Shown piece after piece: positions 12,333 through 18,146 of a stretch of 18,520 nucleotides of DNA. The position numbers and the translations under genes were made by a program. Source of the stretch: Phycisphaera sp. (GTDB lineage Bacteria; Planctomycetota; Phycisphaerae; Phycisphaerales; UBA1924). The notes below the pieces were generated by a model, which was given only the letters and a program-made list of their open reading frames with translations, ran no database searches and had not been told where the DNA came from. Within the stretch, counting starts at the first letter, position 1. Every line of letters begins with the position of its first letter. The stretch covers positions 16,544 to 35,063 of the forward strand of contig NVSP01000002.1 of the NCBI GenBank assembly GCA_002732755.1, written 5' to 3'.

Positions 12333-12685
12333 ACAGATACTCAAAAGAGCCAGAGCAAAAACAAACTTGCGAAGCCCATGGATGCCCACTTGCTGGCAGT
12401 ACGACCAGTTGTATTAAAACAGATGAATTTTCGAGTTGGTATTGCCGCTTTCACATATCAGCTAAATATGATGATTTTCACGCAATCACTGAAAAGATCA
12501 AGGAACATATAAGCTTATTAAAATACGCGCACTTGATGAAAGTCACTCAAAATCACAGTGTAGAAGCCTTTTTGCAGAATTTTCAGAATGAAGAATTGAA
12601 CAAAAAAGAGGACGAGAATTATCTAAAATATGCGGATAGGCTTGGCGCTTGGGTAGCTAATCAAGTGAAATTAACTCAGCTTTAA
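12329..12685 (+). CDS. Cys/His protein of the replication operon, 118 aa
   Basis: The N-terminal 45 residues carry four Cys and two His: CEAHGCPLAGSTTSC then WYCRFH, which fits a zinc finger. The rest is helical with a stretch HAITEKIKEHISLLKYAHLM. Similar small Cys/His proteins follow dnaC-like loaders in other phages, as far as I recall. It may bind the loader or the initiator, but no function is established. It overlaps the preceding gene by ATGA and ends the operon; I see no clear terminator after it. Confidence 0.65.
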   Translation: MNRYSKEPEQKQTCEAHGCPLAGSTTSCIKTDEFSSWYCRFHISAKYDDFHAITEKIKEHISLLKYAHLMKVTQNHSVEAFLQNFQNEELNKKEDENYLKYADRLGAWVANQVKLTQL

Positions 12686-12733
12686 TGGCATGACATTCCG
12701 CTCTATTTGCTTGTGTGAGAGGCCAGCTTTATT

Positions 12734-12907
12734 TTAGCGCTTTCGTTTATTAGTTTCAATCATAGTTGTAATTTGATGAGTAATAATCTCTATGCTAATG
12801 CAGACCAAACCCAATGCCCCAGCAGTTGCTAGCCCCGTTTCTTCATAAACAAAAAGCAATAAAATTACAGTTAGCATAAGTCGGATAACTATTGTTGACA
12901 TACTCAT
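12734..12907 (-). CDS. Small membrane protein with two helices, 57 aa
   Basis: Hydrophobic stretches lie at residues 5-20 (IVIRLMLTVILLLFV) and 25-44 (GLATAGALGLVCISIEII), followed by a basic end (NKRKR). It fits a two-helix inner-membrane protein. The ATG overlaps the stop of the preceding gene (ATGA); an internal ATG at 12901 is an alternative start. A small two-helix protein ending in a basic tail would suit a holin or anti-holin, but there is no lysis gene nearby to support this. Confidence 0.55.
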   Translation of the reverse strand: MSMSTIVIRLMLTVILLLFVYEETGLATAGALGLVCISIEIITHQITTMIETNKRKR

Positions 12908-13332
12908 GATTTATCCTCTTTGTATAGTTCCCAGTGTTTCCAGCTTATCTCTGTCTCACCAGCGTGATTACTACTAAACGAGGTTTTCCCATTTGTAAAA
13001 CACATAATTTTTCCATCCTCATCGAACCGGTTAAAATATTGGTAGAACTTACACCCCTTGCGGTTCCAAACTATAACTGGTGTATCGATAGCCATCTCTG
13101 GCACTGGCGGGGGTGGTATGTCGAACACTGGGAGCTTAGAGCCGTAGAAGGCTGTTTGGGCGTGACCGCCCTTAAATATACATCCATCAACTGTATAACC
13201 ATGCGTGCCGCAGTTTCCAGAGATGTGAATGCAATAAACGGCGTCTGCGGTTATTGAGAATATCTCACAATCTTCACCAATCTCAAAGGAGCAAACCTTA
13301 TCGCCTACCTTTGCATTTTCAAAATAACTCAT
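12904..13332 (-). CDS. Hypothetical beta-rich protein, 142 aa
   Basis: The start SYFENAKVGDKVCSFEIGED has beta-strand character like the small barrel proteins common in phages; the middle contains ISGNCGTHGYTVDG, then a proline-rich linker (DIPPPPVPEM) and a C-terminal part with VIVWNRKGCKFYQYF. No family can be named with confidence. Overlaps on both sides (ATGA) join it to the 86-residue and 57-residue genes. GGAG ribosome site. Confidence 0.65.
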   Translation of the reverse strand: MSYFENAKVGDKVCSFEIGEDCEIFSITADAVYCIHISGNCGTHGYTVDGCIFKGGHAQTAFYGSKLPVFDIPPPPVPEMAIDTPVIVWNRKGCKFYQYFNRFDEDGKIMCFTNGKTSFSSNHAGETEISWKHWELYKEDKS

Positions 13333-13589
13333 GATTTCTCCGATTTAATTCTAAAACCTTTGTATGTAATTTTTGGGTTTAACTCTTTCGAGTCGCTATT
13401 TTTCTCTACAAAAGCGCTTGCCTTTTTCTTTAACTGGTAATAAATATCTGAACCGACTTTTAGATCGCTGGGAGGCGGCTTGTCTATCAGCCTGAAATAA
13501 TTAATAAACTTATCAAGGTCGGCTGTCACCTTGTCAACGCCTTTCAGCTCTAGCAAGTCAACTGGCCTCGCTTCTGTTCCCATTCTCAT
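13329..13589 (-). CDS. Hypothetical protein, 86 aa, first of block F
   Basis: A small basic protein with a helical centre (VTADLDKFINYFRLIDKPPP) and a beta-type end (ELNPKITYKGFRIKSEK). I recognise no family. It has a strong ribosome site (AAGGTGG) and a well-formed promoter 30-60 bases upstream (13645-13618), so it should start the leftward three-gene unit. Confidence 0.65.
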   Translation of the reverse strand: MRMGTEARPVDLLELKGVDKVTADLDKFINYFRLIDKPPPSDLKVGSDIYYQLKKKASAFVEKNSDSKELNPKITYKGFRIKSEKS

Positions 13590-13617
13590 AAAACCACCTT
13601 TTTTATTAATTTACCTT

Positions 13618-13645
13618 ATTCTAGTCGTTTTATTGATTAAGTCAA
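13618..13645 (-). promoter_or_regulatory. Leftward promoter of block F
   Basis: On the minus strand TTGACT (13645-13640), 16 bases, TAGAAT (13623-13618). Confidence 0.65.
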
Positions 13646-13652
13646 TTATATT

Positions 13653-13672
13653 TTAATCTTAATTAATATTAA
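13653..13672. promoter_or_regulatory. AT-rich dyad between divergent promoters
   Basis: TTAATCTTAATTAATATTAA is symmetric at 18 of 20 positions. It fills the space between the -35 boxes of the divergent promoters for blocks F and G, a good place for a regulator that controls both. AT-rich DNA makes chance dyads more likely. Confidence 0.4.
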
Positions 13673-13673
13673 C

Positions 13674-13701
13674 TTGCTTTAAGTTTTAATATAGCTATAA
13701 T
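13674..13701 (+). promoter_or_regulatory. Rightward promoter of block G
   Basis: TTGCTT (13674-13679), 16 bases, perfect TATAAT (13696-13701). The -10 box overlaps the ATG at 13700, so a transcript starting near 13708 would lack that ATG. Confidence 0.65.
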
Positions 13702-14068
13702 GTTTCATGTGAAACCTAAAGAAGTCCTTAAAAAAGAACAGGCAAAACTTGATCGAATCCGGTGGCACGCTCAGTTGGTACGTGATCTGAAAGCTTACAA
13801 GTTGCTTGATTTTGTCGAAGAATATAAATTTCACGATAAAAGAAAATTCAGATTCGACATAGCTTTTGTTGATAGAAAGCTGGGCATTGAAATTGACGGT
13901 GGAATTTGGTTAGAAAAAGGCGGCCATCAAACGGGCGTAGGCTATCAGAATGATCGAGATAAAGACGAATTAGCACTGCTGGACGGCTGGCGCGTTTATC
14001 GTGCTACGCCTTCAATGGTAAAATCAGGTCGGGCAGTTCAGACTATTGAAAAATTATTAATCAATTAG
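13700..14068 (+). CDS. DUF559/VSR-type endonuclease-like protein
   Basis: The core shows the DUF559 (VSR-like, PD-(D/E)xK superfamily) pattern: EYKFHDKRKFRFDIAF (residues 41-56) with D53, the strand LGIEIDGGIW (61-70) with E64 and D66, then GGHQTGVGYQNDRDKDEL and GWRVYRATPSMV (97-108). Proteins of this type in phages are thought to be DNA nucleases acting in recombination or repair. The start is uncertain. The ATG at 13700 overlaps the -10 box; GTG at 13709 (codon 4) falls about where transcription would begin, so a leaderless start is possible. It opens the rightward block G and is followed by a tight run of small genes. Confidence 0.75.
   Translation: MFHVKPKEVLKKEQAKLDRIRWHAQLVRDLKAYKLLDFVEEYKFHDKRKFRFDIAFVDRKLGIEIDGGIWLEKGGHQTGVGYQNDRDKDELALLDGWRVYRATPSMVKSGRAVQTIEKLLIN
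13701..13716. promoter_or_regulatory. parS-like palindrome at the start of block G
   Basis: TGTTTCATGTGAAACC matches the chromosomal ParB-binding parS consensus TGTTTCACGTGAAACA at 14 of 16 positions, with perfect arms GTTTCA and TGAAAC. It covers the predicted transcription start of block G. It could bind a host ParB-like protein, or simply be a phage repressor operator. Confidence 0.45.
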
Positions 14069-14078
14069 GGGAATAATT

Positions 14079-14252
14079 ATGGAATATTTTGGATGGCATA
14101 TTGAATATAATCCTAAACCAATCCCGATAAGATTTGGTGTTGATTGGGATTTTATACATGATGATTATGACGGGGAAAATGATCTAGCTGGCTCAGGTTT
14201 TAGCTTTTTAGATTGTGTAGATCAGATCATTGAAATTGAATTAGGCGAATGA
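14079..14252 (+). CDS. Hypothetical acidic protein, 57 aa
   Basis: A short acidic protein starting MEYFGWHIEYNPKPIPIRFG and continuing with DWDFIHDDYDGEND and a helical end (LDCVDQIIEIELGE). GGGG about 7 bases upstream of the ATG serves as ribosome site. It lies 10 bases after the nuclease gene and is separated by one base from the next start. The N-terminal pattern WHIEYNPKPIP is found in small phage proteins of unknown function, as far as I recall. Confidence 0.6.
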   Translation: MEYFGWHIEYNPKPIPIRFGVDWDFIHDDYDGENDLAGSGFSFLDCVDQIIEIELGE

Positions 14253-14253
14253 T

Positions 14254-14463
14254 ATGAAGCTTCAAGATGGCACAGGATATATCTGGTTTTTCGTAGACCA
14301 GTTCGGAGATGTGGAAACTGAATTTTTCTGGCTTGAAGAGCAAGAAGGTGTAATACCGGTAGATATGAGGAAGGCTGCTATCGATCCGCTTTACTACAAG
14401 GAATCAAACGCTAAGCGGGTAAAAATCATAGAGGCTGATTATGAACTATCAAAAGGTACTTAA
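14254..14463 (+). CDS. Hypothetical protein, 69 aa
   Basis: Acidic with many aromatic residues (GYIWFFVDQFGDVETEFFWL), then a basic/hydrophobic end (NAKRVKIIEADYELSK). It starts one base after the previous gene with no clear ribosome site, so it probably depends on coupling. The pair of small acidic genes following a nuclease could supply partners or inhibitors of it; no evidence beyond position. Confidence 0.55.
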   Translation: MKLQDGTGYIWFFVDQFGDVETEFFWLEEQEGVIPVDMRKAAIDPLYYKESNAKRVKIIEADYELSKGT

Positions 14464-14464
14464 A

Positions 14465-14617
14465 ATGAGAAGATTATCGTTTATATTAATCGTTATTGCG
14501 CTTTGTGTTATAGCGTTTATGTTCGGTGCTGGTCACGGTTTATCGAATTATGAGCCTAAAGATTTAATTACCGTGCAACAAGGGCAGCCTTTGAAACTGA
14601 ATGTTTATCCAGCATAG
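14465..14617 (+). CDS. Small membrane-anchored protein, 50 aa
   Basis: The N terminus is a signal anchor (RRLSFILIVIALCVIAFMFG, residues 2-21), followed by a polar tail (SNYEPKDLITVQQGQPLKLN). It starts one base after the preceding stop. The last 50 bases overlap the 3' end of the convergent HNH-like gene on the other strand. A small N-terminally anchored protein ending in a polar tail is common for phage-encoded inner-membrane accessory proteins; no family is assigned. Confidence 0.5.
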   Translation: MRRLSFILIVIALCVIAFMFGAGHGLSNYEPKDLITVQQGQPLKLNVYPA

Positions 14618-14918
14618 CCTTGTAAACCTCTACTAAATCAGCGGGAACGGGTGAGGGTTTGCCCCAATACCGCTCATAAGCTCTTTGCTGGGCCAGAAAC
14701 ATACCGCGCTCAGCTTTGAATGAATATGATTTTATGTCCGCGTGTACTTCGGGGGTGAGTAGAATCTGTAGCCATTCGCCCGGCTTAACAAATCCCTTGA
14801 AATTGCTCTTGCTGCCAAAAATATGATGAAGCTGCCCACGTCCCCCAAATTCGTAATAGCACATTTCTCGCAATTCGAGATGATACCGTTTCTGCTCTGC
14901 ATTTGGATTACCGTTCAT
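14568..14918 (-). CDS. HNH/Ref-like endonuclease-related protein
   Basis: The segment RGQLHHIFGSKSNFKG is the beta-beta-alpha start (His pair) of HNH-type phage nucleases of the Ref/DUF968 kind, followed by LLTPEVHADI, a later His, and AERGMFLAQQRAYERYWGKP, the C-terminal helix that such proteins share. The usual CxxC zinc pair before the GG is not intact: CYYEFGG has only one Cys. It may lack zinc binding or be inactive. It closes the leftward block H and overlaps the convergent 50-residue gene by 50 bases. Confidence 0.55.
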   Translation of the reverse strand: MNGNPNAEQKRYHLELREMCYYEFGGRGQLHHIFGSKSNFKGFVKPGEWLQILLTPEVHADIKSYSFKAERGMFLAQQRAYERYWGKPSPVPADLVEVYKAMLDKHSVSKAALVAR

Positions 14919-14928
14919 AAATCACCCC

Positions 14929-15150
14929 TTAATTATCATCAATAATGGCTTTAACACCGTTCAAAACGTGTCTAAAATTTGAGGCGCTAACAGTGTCTAA
15001 GCTCAAGTTCTTATCTTTTAGAACTTGAGCAACGATTTTAAAGTCTGGCTCAGGAAATATATCTAAAGGATAAGCACCACACCAGTTTTTAATTTTTTCT
15101 AGCTTAGCCTCAAGCTCATCTAAACGCTCTCTCATTTCTGCCTTTTTCAT
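14929..15150 (-). CDS. Conserved small phage protein (YPLDIFPEPD motif), 73 aa
   Basis: The N-terminal part is a coiled coil (MRERLDELEAKLEKIKNWCG), followed by AYPLDIFPEPD and a helical end (SASNFRHVLNGVKAIIDD). The motif YPLDxFPEPD and then SASNxRHVL is one I recognise from small phage proteins of unknown function. It overlaps the end of the NinB-like gene (ATGA) and has an AAGGGTGA ribosome site. No function known. Confidence 0.65.
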   Translation of the reverse strand: MKKAEMRERLDELEAKLEKIKNWCGAYPLDIFPEPDFKIVAQVLKDKNLSLDTVSASNFRHVLNGVKAIIDDN

Positions 15151-15620
15151 ATTTCACCCTTATAAGTTTCTGGATCAGTTAAATAACAGCCTTGGCTATT
15201 AATATAAACCCAATATTTGTTAATATATTCTGAAAACTGCTTAACCGTTGCGTCTTTAATCGTTAACAAAGATTCGTGCATTTTCTTAAAATCTATGTCA
15301 ATTCCCGCTTGGTGAACAGTTACTAAAGCTTGATAGTTAATCTGATAGTTTAAATTTAAGGCTGTTGTGCCCGACATGTAAATAGGGTGCAAGAATTTCT
15401 TCTTTAAAAACATATGCAAATCACCCATGCCATTCTTTTCAATCTCGCTTAAATGCTTGTAGTAGAGACTGTTTTGAACTATCGACCTCAAGTCCTTCCC
15501 TTGTGTTATTAGCACTTGAAAAGGCTCTTTATCGTCAACTTCTAAGCTTTGAATATGCGTTATGCAGTTTCTTACAATAGCGTCATTCTTTAGCTCATAA
15601 GTTGTTTTAGGTTTCTTCAC
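15147..15620 (-). CDS. NinB-like recombination protein
   Basis: 157 residues, GTG start overlapping the upstream stop (GTGA). The N-terminal part contains PFQVLITQGKDLRSIVQNSL followed by YYKHLSEI: the RSxxQNxxY/L motif and the following helix are typical of NinB/DUF1367-like phage proteins. The C-terminal part (TIKDATVKQFSEYINKYWVY) has the helix and closing strand of the family. NinB of lambda helps recombination by binding DNA junctions or SSB. The match is by motif, so it is moderate. It lies between an HTH-like gene and small phage genes, like a ninR-type region. Confidence 0.55.
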   Translation of the reverse strand: MKKPKTTYELKNDAIVRNCITHIQSLEVDDKEPFQVLITQGKDLRSIVQNSLYYKHLSEIEKNGMGDLHMFLKKKFLHPIYMSGTTALNLNYQINYQALVTVHQAGIDIDFKKMHESLLTIKDATVKQFSEYINKYWVYINSQGCYLTDPETYKGEI

Positions 15621-15928
15621 TCAGCTAACTGCTCTAGCTTGTTAAACGCGATGAAAATAGAGTTATTAATACTAGCAAAATCCCCTCGTAAATCCTCAAG
15701 GGATACAGCTATCTCATTTTTAAAGTCGGCAAGCTCACGCTTAGCAAGTTCGCCTTCTACGATTTTCACATCTTGAGGTGTCAACCAGCGGTTGATAGAT
15801 AGTTTAGTTTTAGAGCAGCCTAAAATATCGGCTAATGCTAATTGATTGCAGCCCAATAATTCTTTGGCCGTATCTTTGTGCATGTCAGATAATTTCATTG
15901 CGCCGCGGCGTTTACGTTCGTCAGTCAT
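15617..15928 (-). CDS. Putative HTH regulator of block H
   Basis: The segment LALADILGCSKTKLSINRWL (residues 31-50) has the A-x3-G-x5-L/I-x2-W spacing of a CII/Cro-type helix-turn-helix, followed by TPQDVKIVEGELAKRELADF and an acidic C-terminal coiled-coil region. It is the promoter-proximal gene of the leftward unit and divergent from the genes starting at 16055, where a palindrome overlaps both -35 boxes; it may therefore regulate its own promoter and the opposite one. A second ATG at 15898 has no ribosome site. The family is uncertain. Confidence 0.55.
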   Translation of the reverse strand: MTDERKRRGAMKLSDMHKDTAKELLGCNQLALADILGCSKTKLSINRWLTPQDVKIVEGELAKRELADFKNEIAVSLEDLRGDFASINNSIFIAFNKLEQLAE

Positions 15929-15958
15929 ATTAATCTCTTTTTAGTTGATATTGATTGA

Positions 15959-15986
15959 ATTGTAACACGATTGTTAAATAAATCAA
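15959..15986 (-). promoter_or_regulatory. Leftward promoter of block H
   Basis: On the minus strand TTGATT (15986-15981), 16 bases, TACAAT (15964-15959), about 30 bases before the ATG of the HTH-like gene. Confidence 0.65.
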
Positions 15987-15998
15987 ATTAAACTTGAT
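15982..15998. promoter_or_regulatory. Operator candidate between divergent promoters
   Basis: ATCAAATTAAACTTGAT: arms ATCAA and TTGAT, 7-base centre. It contains the -35 boxes of the two divergent promoters, so a protein bound here would block both. Confidence 0.5.
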
Positions 15999-16022
15999 TG
16001 TTTTTGATGTTTAGTTTAGTAT
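15994..16022 (+). promoter_or_regulatory. Rightward promoter of block I
   Basis: TTGATT (15994-15999), 17 bases, TAGTAT (16017-16022), followed by the gene at 16055 with a ribosome site AAAGGGG. Weaker than its divergent partner. Confidence 0.5.
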
Positions 16023-16054
16023 TTAGTGACTGATTAAAGAAAAAGGGGAATAAA

Positions 16055-16408
16055 ATGAAAGAGGAATTAGCACAATATAAGATTCTAAAGCATCATAATT
16101 CGGAATCTTTAGAAGCAATGATTGCAGAACATCGAGCGCGGGGCTATTCGTTGCGTGGTATGCCTTTCTTTGGCGCAGGCGAGTTTTGCCAAGGGGTTAC
16201 TAGCGATGATGCGCCAAGCAACCAGCTCATAGCTTGGGTTATTAGCCACGGATTCGCCACGGGTCACGCTATTACTGAAGGTGATTTATTGGAAGAGTTA
16301 AGCGAAGGGATACAAGACCTTTACGCTGTAAACGACGATTTAAGAGCATTTAAGCAGCAATTTATAACGCTGCATTATGTTTATAAATTATTGGGGGTTA
16401 ATAAATGA
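16055..16408 (+). CDS. DUF1737-like protein, 117 aa
   Basis: The N-terminal part (AQYKILKHHNSESLEAMIAE, then RGYSLRGMPFFG and FCQGV) resembles the DUF1737 domain, a short alpha/beta unit of unknown function that occurs in phages and bacteria. The middle is a different helix-rich region (QLIAWVISHGFATGH, DLLEELSEGIQDLYAV) and the end is hydrophobic. It is the first gene of the rightward block I with a good AAAGGGG site, 4-base overlap with the next gene. Confidence 0.55.
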   Translation: MKEELAQYKILKHHNSESLEAMIAEHRARGYSLRGMPFFGAGEFCQGVTSDDAPSNQLIAWVISHGFATGHAITEGDLLEELSEGIQDLYAVNDDLRAFKQQFITLHYVYKLLGVNK

Positions 16409-16872
16409 ATACTGAACATTTAGCAATAGGGTATAGGGCGCTAGAGCCAGCAAAAACTGAAAATTTTAATTTGGATACATGGCAGAATGCCTTCCCAGAA
16501 AGACCCTTAGCCAGCGCTGTTAAAGAGTTGCACAATTACGGAATGACCGCCTGTGCAGGCGGGTTGTTAGCTTTGTCCCCAGAATTTCAGGCGCTTGGCG
16601 GATCAATAAGCTCGGTTGGTTCTCCAATATTTGAGGGAGGAACGCATCAACAGGCGCTTTATGCATTTTACGAAACAAAAGCAAACAGCCTTCGAGAGAG
16701 CGCTATAGATTTGATACACAACACAGTTTCTCATAGGGAGAGTGATGATTTTTACGACGTGGAGTTTATCTCTGACGTAACCCCTAAACAGGTTCAAGAG
16801 AAATTCGCAATTTTATATTTTATTTTAAAATGGTTGGAGAAAAACAATGAGTCAATCAAGAACCGAGCTTAG
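16405..16872 (+). CDS. Hypothetical protein, 155 aa
   Basis: The first half contains GYRALEPAKTENFNLDTWQN, then GMTACAGGLLALSPEFQALG and SVGSPIFEGGTHQQALYAFY, with many Gly and Ser; the second half is helical and acidic (ESAIDLIHNTVSHRESDDFY, PKQVQEKFAILYFILKWLEK). No family recognised. The next gene starts inside its last 26 bases. Expected to be a soluble early phage protein. Confidence 0.65.
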   Translation: MNTEHLAIGYRALEPAKTENFNLDTWQNAFPERPLASAVKELHNYGMTACAGGLLALSPEFQALGGSISSVGSPIFEGGTHQQALYAFYETKANSLRESAIDLIHNTVSHRESDDFYDVEFISDVTPKQVQEKFAILYFILKWLEKNNESIKNRA

Positions 16873-17050
16873 AGCTTTGCAGAGTTATTTAGAGGGGGCA
16901 TCGGATGCTTTTAAAGTTGTAGGCAGAAACAGCGCGATAGTCGATTCATTAGAAAAATCTTCGTTGGCTGTAGGTAAGCTTGCTAATATCACTTGTGGCA
17001 GTGGTTATATCTGCAAAGGCGGCGATAACTGTATTAGCGATCATAAATAA
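16847..17050 (+). CDS. Hypothetical protein with Cys-rich end, 67 aa
   Basis: Helical N-terminal half (TELRALQSYLEGASDAFKVV) and a C-terminal segment with Cys residues (ITCGSGYICKGGDNCISDHK), which could bind a metal or form a knuckle. GGAG site 7 bases before the ATG; start overlaps the end of the 155-residue gene by 26 bases. Function unknown. Confidence 0.6.
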   Translation: MSQSRTELRALQSYLEGASDAFKVVGRNSAIVDSLEKSSLAVGKLANITCGSGYICKGGDNCISDHK

Positions 17051-17062
17051 GGAGAAAGAATA

Positions 17063-17557
17063 ATGCACATAAACGATGAAATAAAAGCTAAAGAAGCCGA
17101 ACTTGAAGAGTTGATTAAACAACGCGATGCTGGACCTTGGGTTCCGACTGAAGAGTATTTTAAAGAAAGCACTAATGCTTTTTATATTGGTGTAACTGGC
17201 AGTGTAGAGGTTTGCGCCTCTTGGATTTTTGCTCAAAAACTAATGGCTTGCGGCAACATCTATCGAACTCGCGAAGAAGCCGAGTACGAATCAGCACGAC
17301 AGAAAGCGCTTGTAGCAGTTAACAAGATTATTGCAGAAGAGAACTTAGCGAATAATTTGGTGGCTGATTGGGGCGATAACAATCAGGAAAAACTAATGAT
17401 TAATTGGGACTATTATACTAAATCCATGATAACCATCGAGCATTGGACGTGGCGGCCCGCATGTGAGCTAGCGGAGTTTAGTGAAGATTCTACCGAAGCA
17501 ATAATAGAAAGAATCACACAAGAGCAAATTGATTTGATATGGAGGTTAAATGCGTAG
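17063..17557 (+). CDS. Conserved phage protein of unknown function, 164 aa
   Basis: The protein opens with a coiled coil (INDEIKAKEAELEELIKQRD) followed by PWVPTEEYF, and the middle contains GNIYRTREEAEYESARQKAL, a motif I recognise from a widespread class of short phage proteins (GNxFxTREEAE). The end is Trp-rich (IEHWTWRPACEL). It has a strong AAGGAG site. The role of the family is unknown. The last codons overlap the next gene. Confidence 0.65.
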   Translation: MHINDEIKAKEAELEELIKQRDAGPWVPTEEYFKESTNAFYIGVTGSVEVCASWIFAQKLMACGNIYRTREEAEYESARQKALVAVNKIIAEENLANNLVADWGDNNQEKLMINWDYYTKSMITIEHWTWRPACELAEFSEDSTEAIIERITQEQIDLIWRLNA

Positions 17558-17723
17558 AAGAAACTTAAAGAGCAAAGCGAATGCAAGTAGGGAGCTAGCT
17601 ATAGGCATTATCAAAGAAAGAATGATTTTTGGTGCCGAATATATTTTGCTCGAAAATAGATATTTGATAAAAGGTGATATTAGTCAACTAGGGTTTAGGC
17701 TTCCGAGTAACAGCGATATTTAA
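17550..17723 (+). CDS. Small basic protein, 57 aa
   Basis: MRRRNLKSKANASRELAIGI then IKERMIFGAEYILL and YLIKGDISQLGFRLPSNSDI. Strong GGAGG site inside the upstream gene and an 8-base overlap with its end. The C-terminal tail FRLPSNSDI is echoed in the same frame just after the stop (FKLPRIGGY, 17733-17762). Function unknown; the basic start suggests nucleic-acid binding. Confidence 0.55.
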   Translation: MRRRNLKSKANASRELAIGIIKERMIFGAEYILLENRYLIKGDISQLGFRLPSNSDI

Positions 17724-17763
17724 CAAGTACAATTTAAACTTCCGAGAATCGGCGGTTATTAAC
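17700..17763 (+). repeat. Imperfect 25-base direct repeat at a gene end
   Basis: Copies at 17700-17724 and 17739-17763 agree at 19 of 25 positions, sharing CTTCCGAG and TTAAC at their ends. Both copies contain a TAA in the same frame, so the second would encode an alternative tail LPRIGGY of the gene at 17550. Confidence 0.5.
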
Positions 17764-17778
17764 TTTTTAGGAGATAAT

Positions 17779-17961
17779 ATGTACAAAGTTTCAGTAGAAA
17801 GTAAACCCGGATTTTATACGCAATATAAAACAATTATATCAGTTTTTGCTGAGTGTGACGAAACCGCAAAAAACAAAGCTTTAAGAAAGTTAAAAACTGG
17901 TGCTTTTCCTGATCGATCTAATAGTATGTGGACAGTAACAAAAATAGAGAAAGCGAAATGA
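17779..17961 (+). CDS. Hypothetical protein, 60 aa
   Basis: A small alpha/beta protein (MYKVSVESKPGFYTQYKTII, then SVFAECDETAKNKALRKLKT and MWTVTKIEKAK). The beta-strand, helix, beta-strand order fits a compact fold such as a DNA-binding or inhibitor protein, but no family is recognised. Ribosome site AGGAG at normal distance. It overlaps the next start by ATGA. The leader AGGAGATAATATG is shared with the gene at 18147. Confidence 0.6.
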   Translation: MYKVSVESKPGFYTQYKTIISVFAECDETAKNKALRKLKTGAFPDRSNSMWTVTKIEKAK

Positions 17962-18119
17962 AATATATAATTTTAACGTGGAACAGCCAGCAAGATATAG
18001 AAATTGTCAGGGAAAAAAGCGGCGAACCTATGGTGTTCAAAACTCTAGAACAGGCGGATAATTGGCAATGGGACAATGATAGCAGAATGGGAAATTATCA
18101 TAAAATAGTCGAGCTATAG
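17958..18119 (+). CDS. Hypothetical protein, 53 aa
   Basis: ATG at 17958 overlaps the preceding stop (ATGA); a longer in-frame reading from 17928 would lie within that gene. The product MKYIILTWNSQQDIEIVREK continues with GEPMVFKTLEQADNWQWDND and HKIVEL. It could be a small beta-alpha-beta unit related in layout to the preceding gene. Function unknown. Confidence 0.55.
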   Translation: MKYIILTWNSQQDIEIVREKSGEPMVFKTLEQADNWQWDNDSRMGNYHKIVEL

Positions 18120-18146
18120 CGAAAATAATAAAATCTAGGAGATAAT

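Noticed and set aside
12934-13257. Plus-strand ORF of 107 codons
   Set aside because: Antisense to the 142-residue gene, which has ATGA overlaps on both sides; the plus frame has no ribosome site and Cys/Trp-rich unnatural composition.
16949-17236. Minus-strand ORF of 95 codons
   Set aside because: Antisense to two plus-strand genes with good ribosome sites; low-complexity Phe/Ser-rich product.
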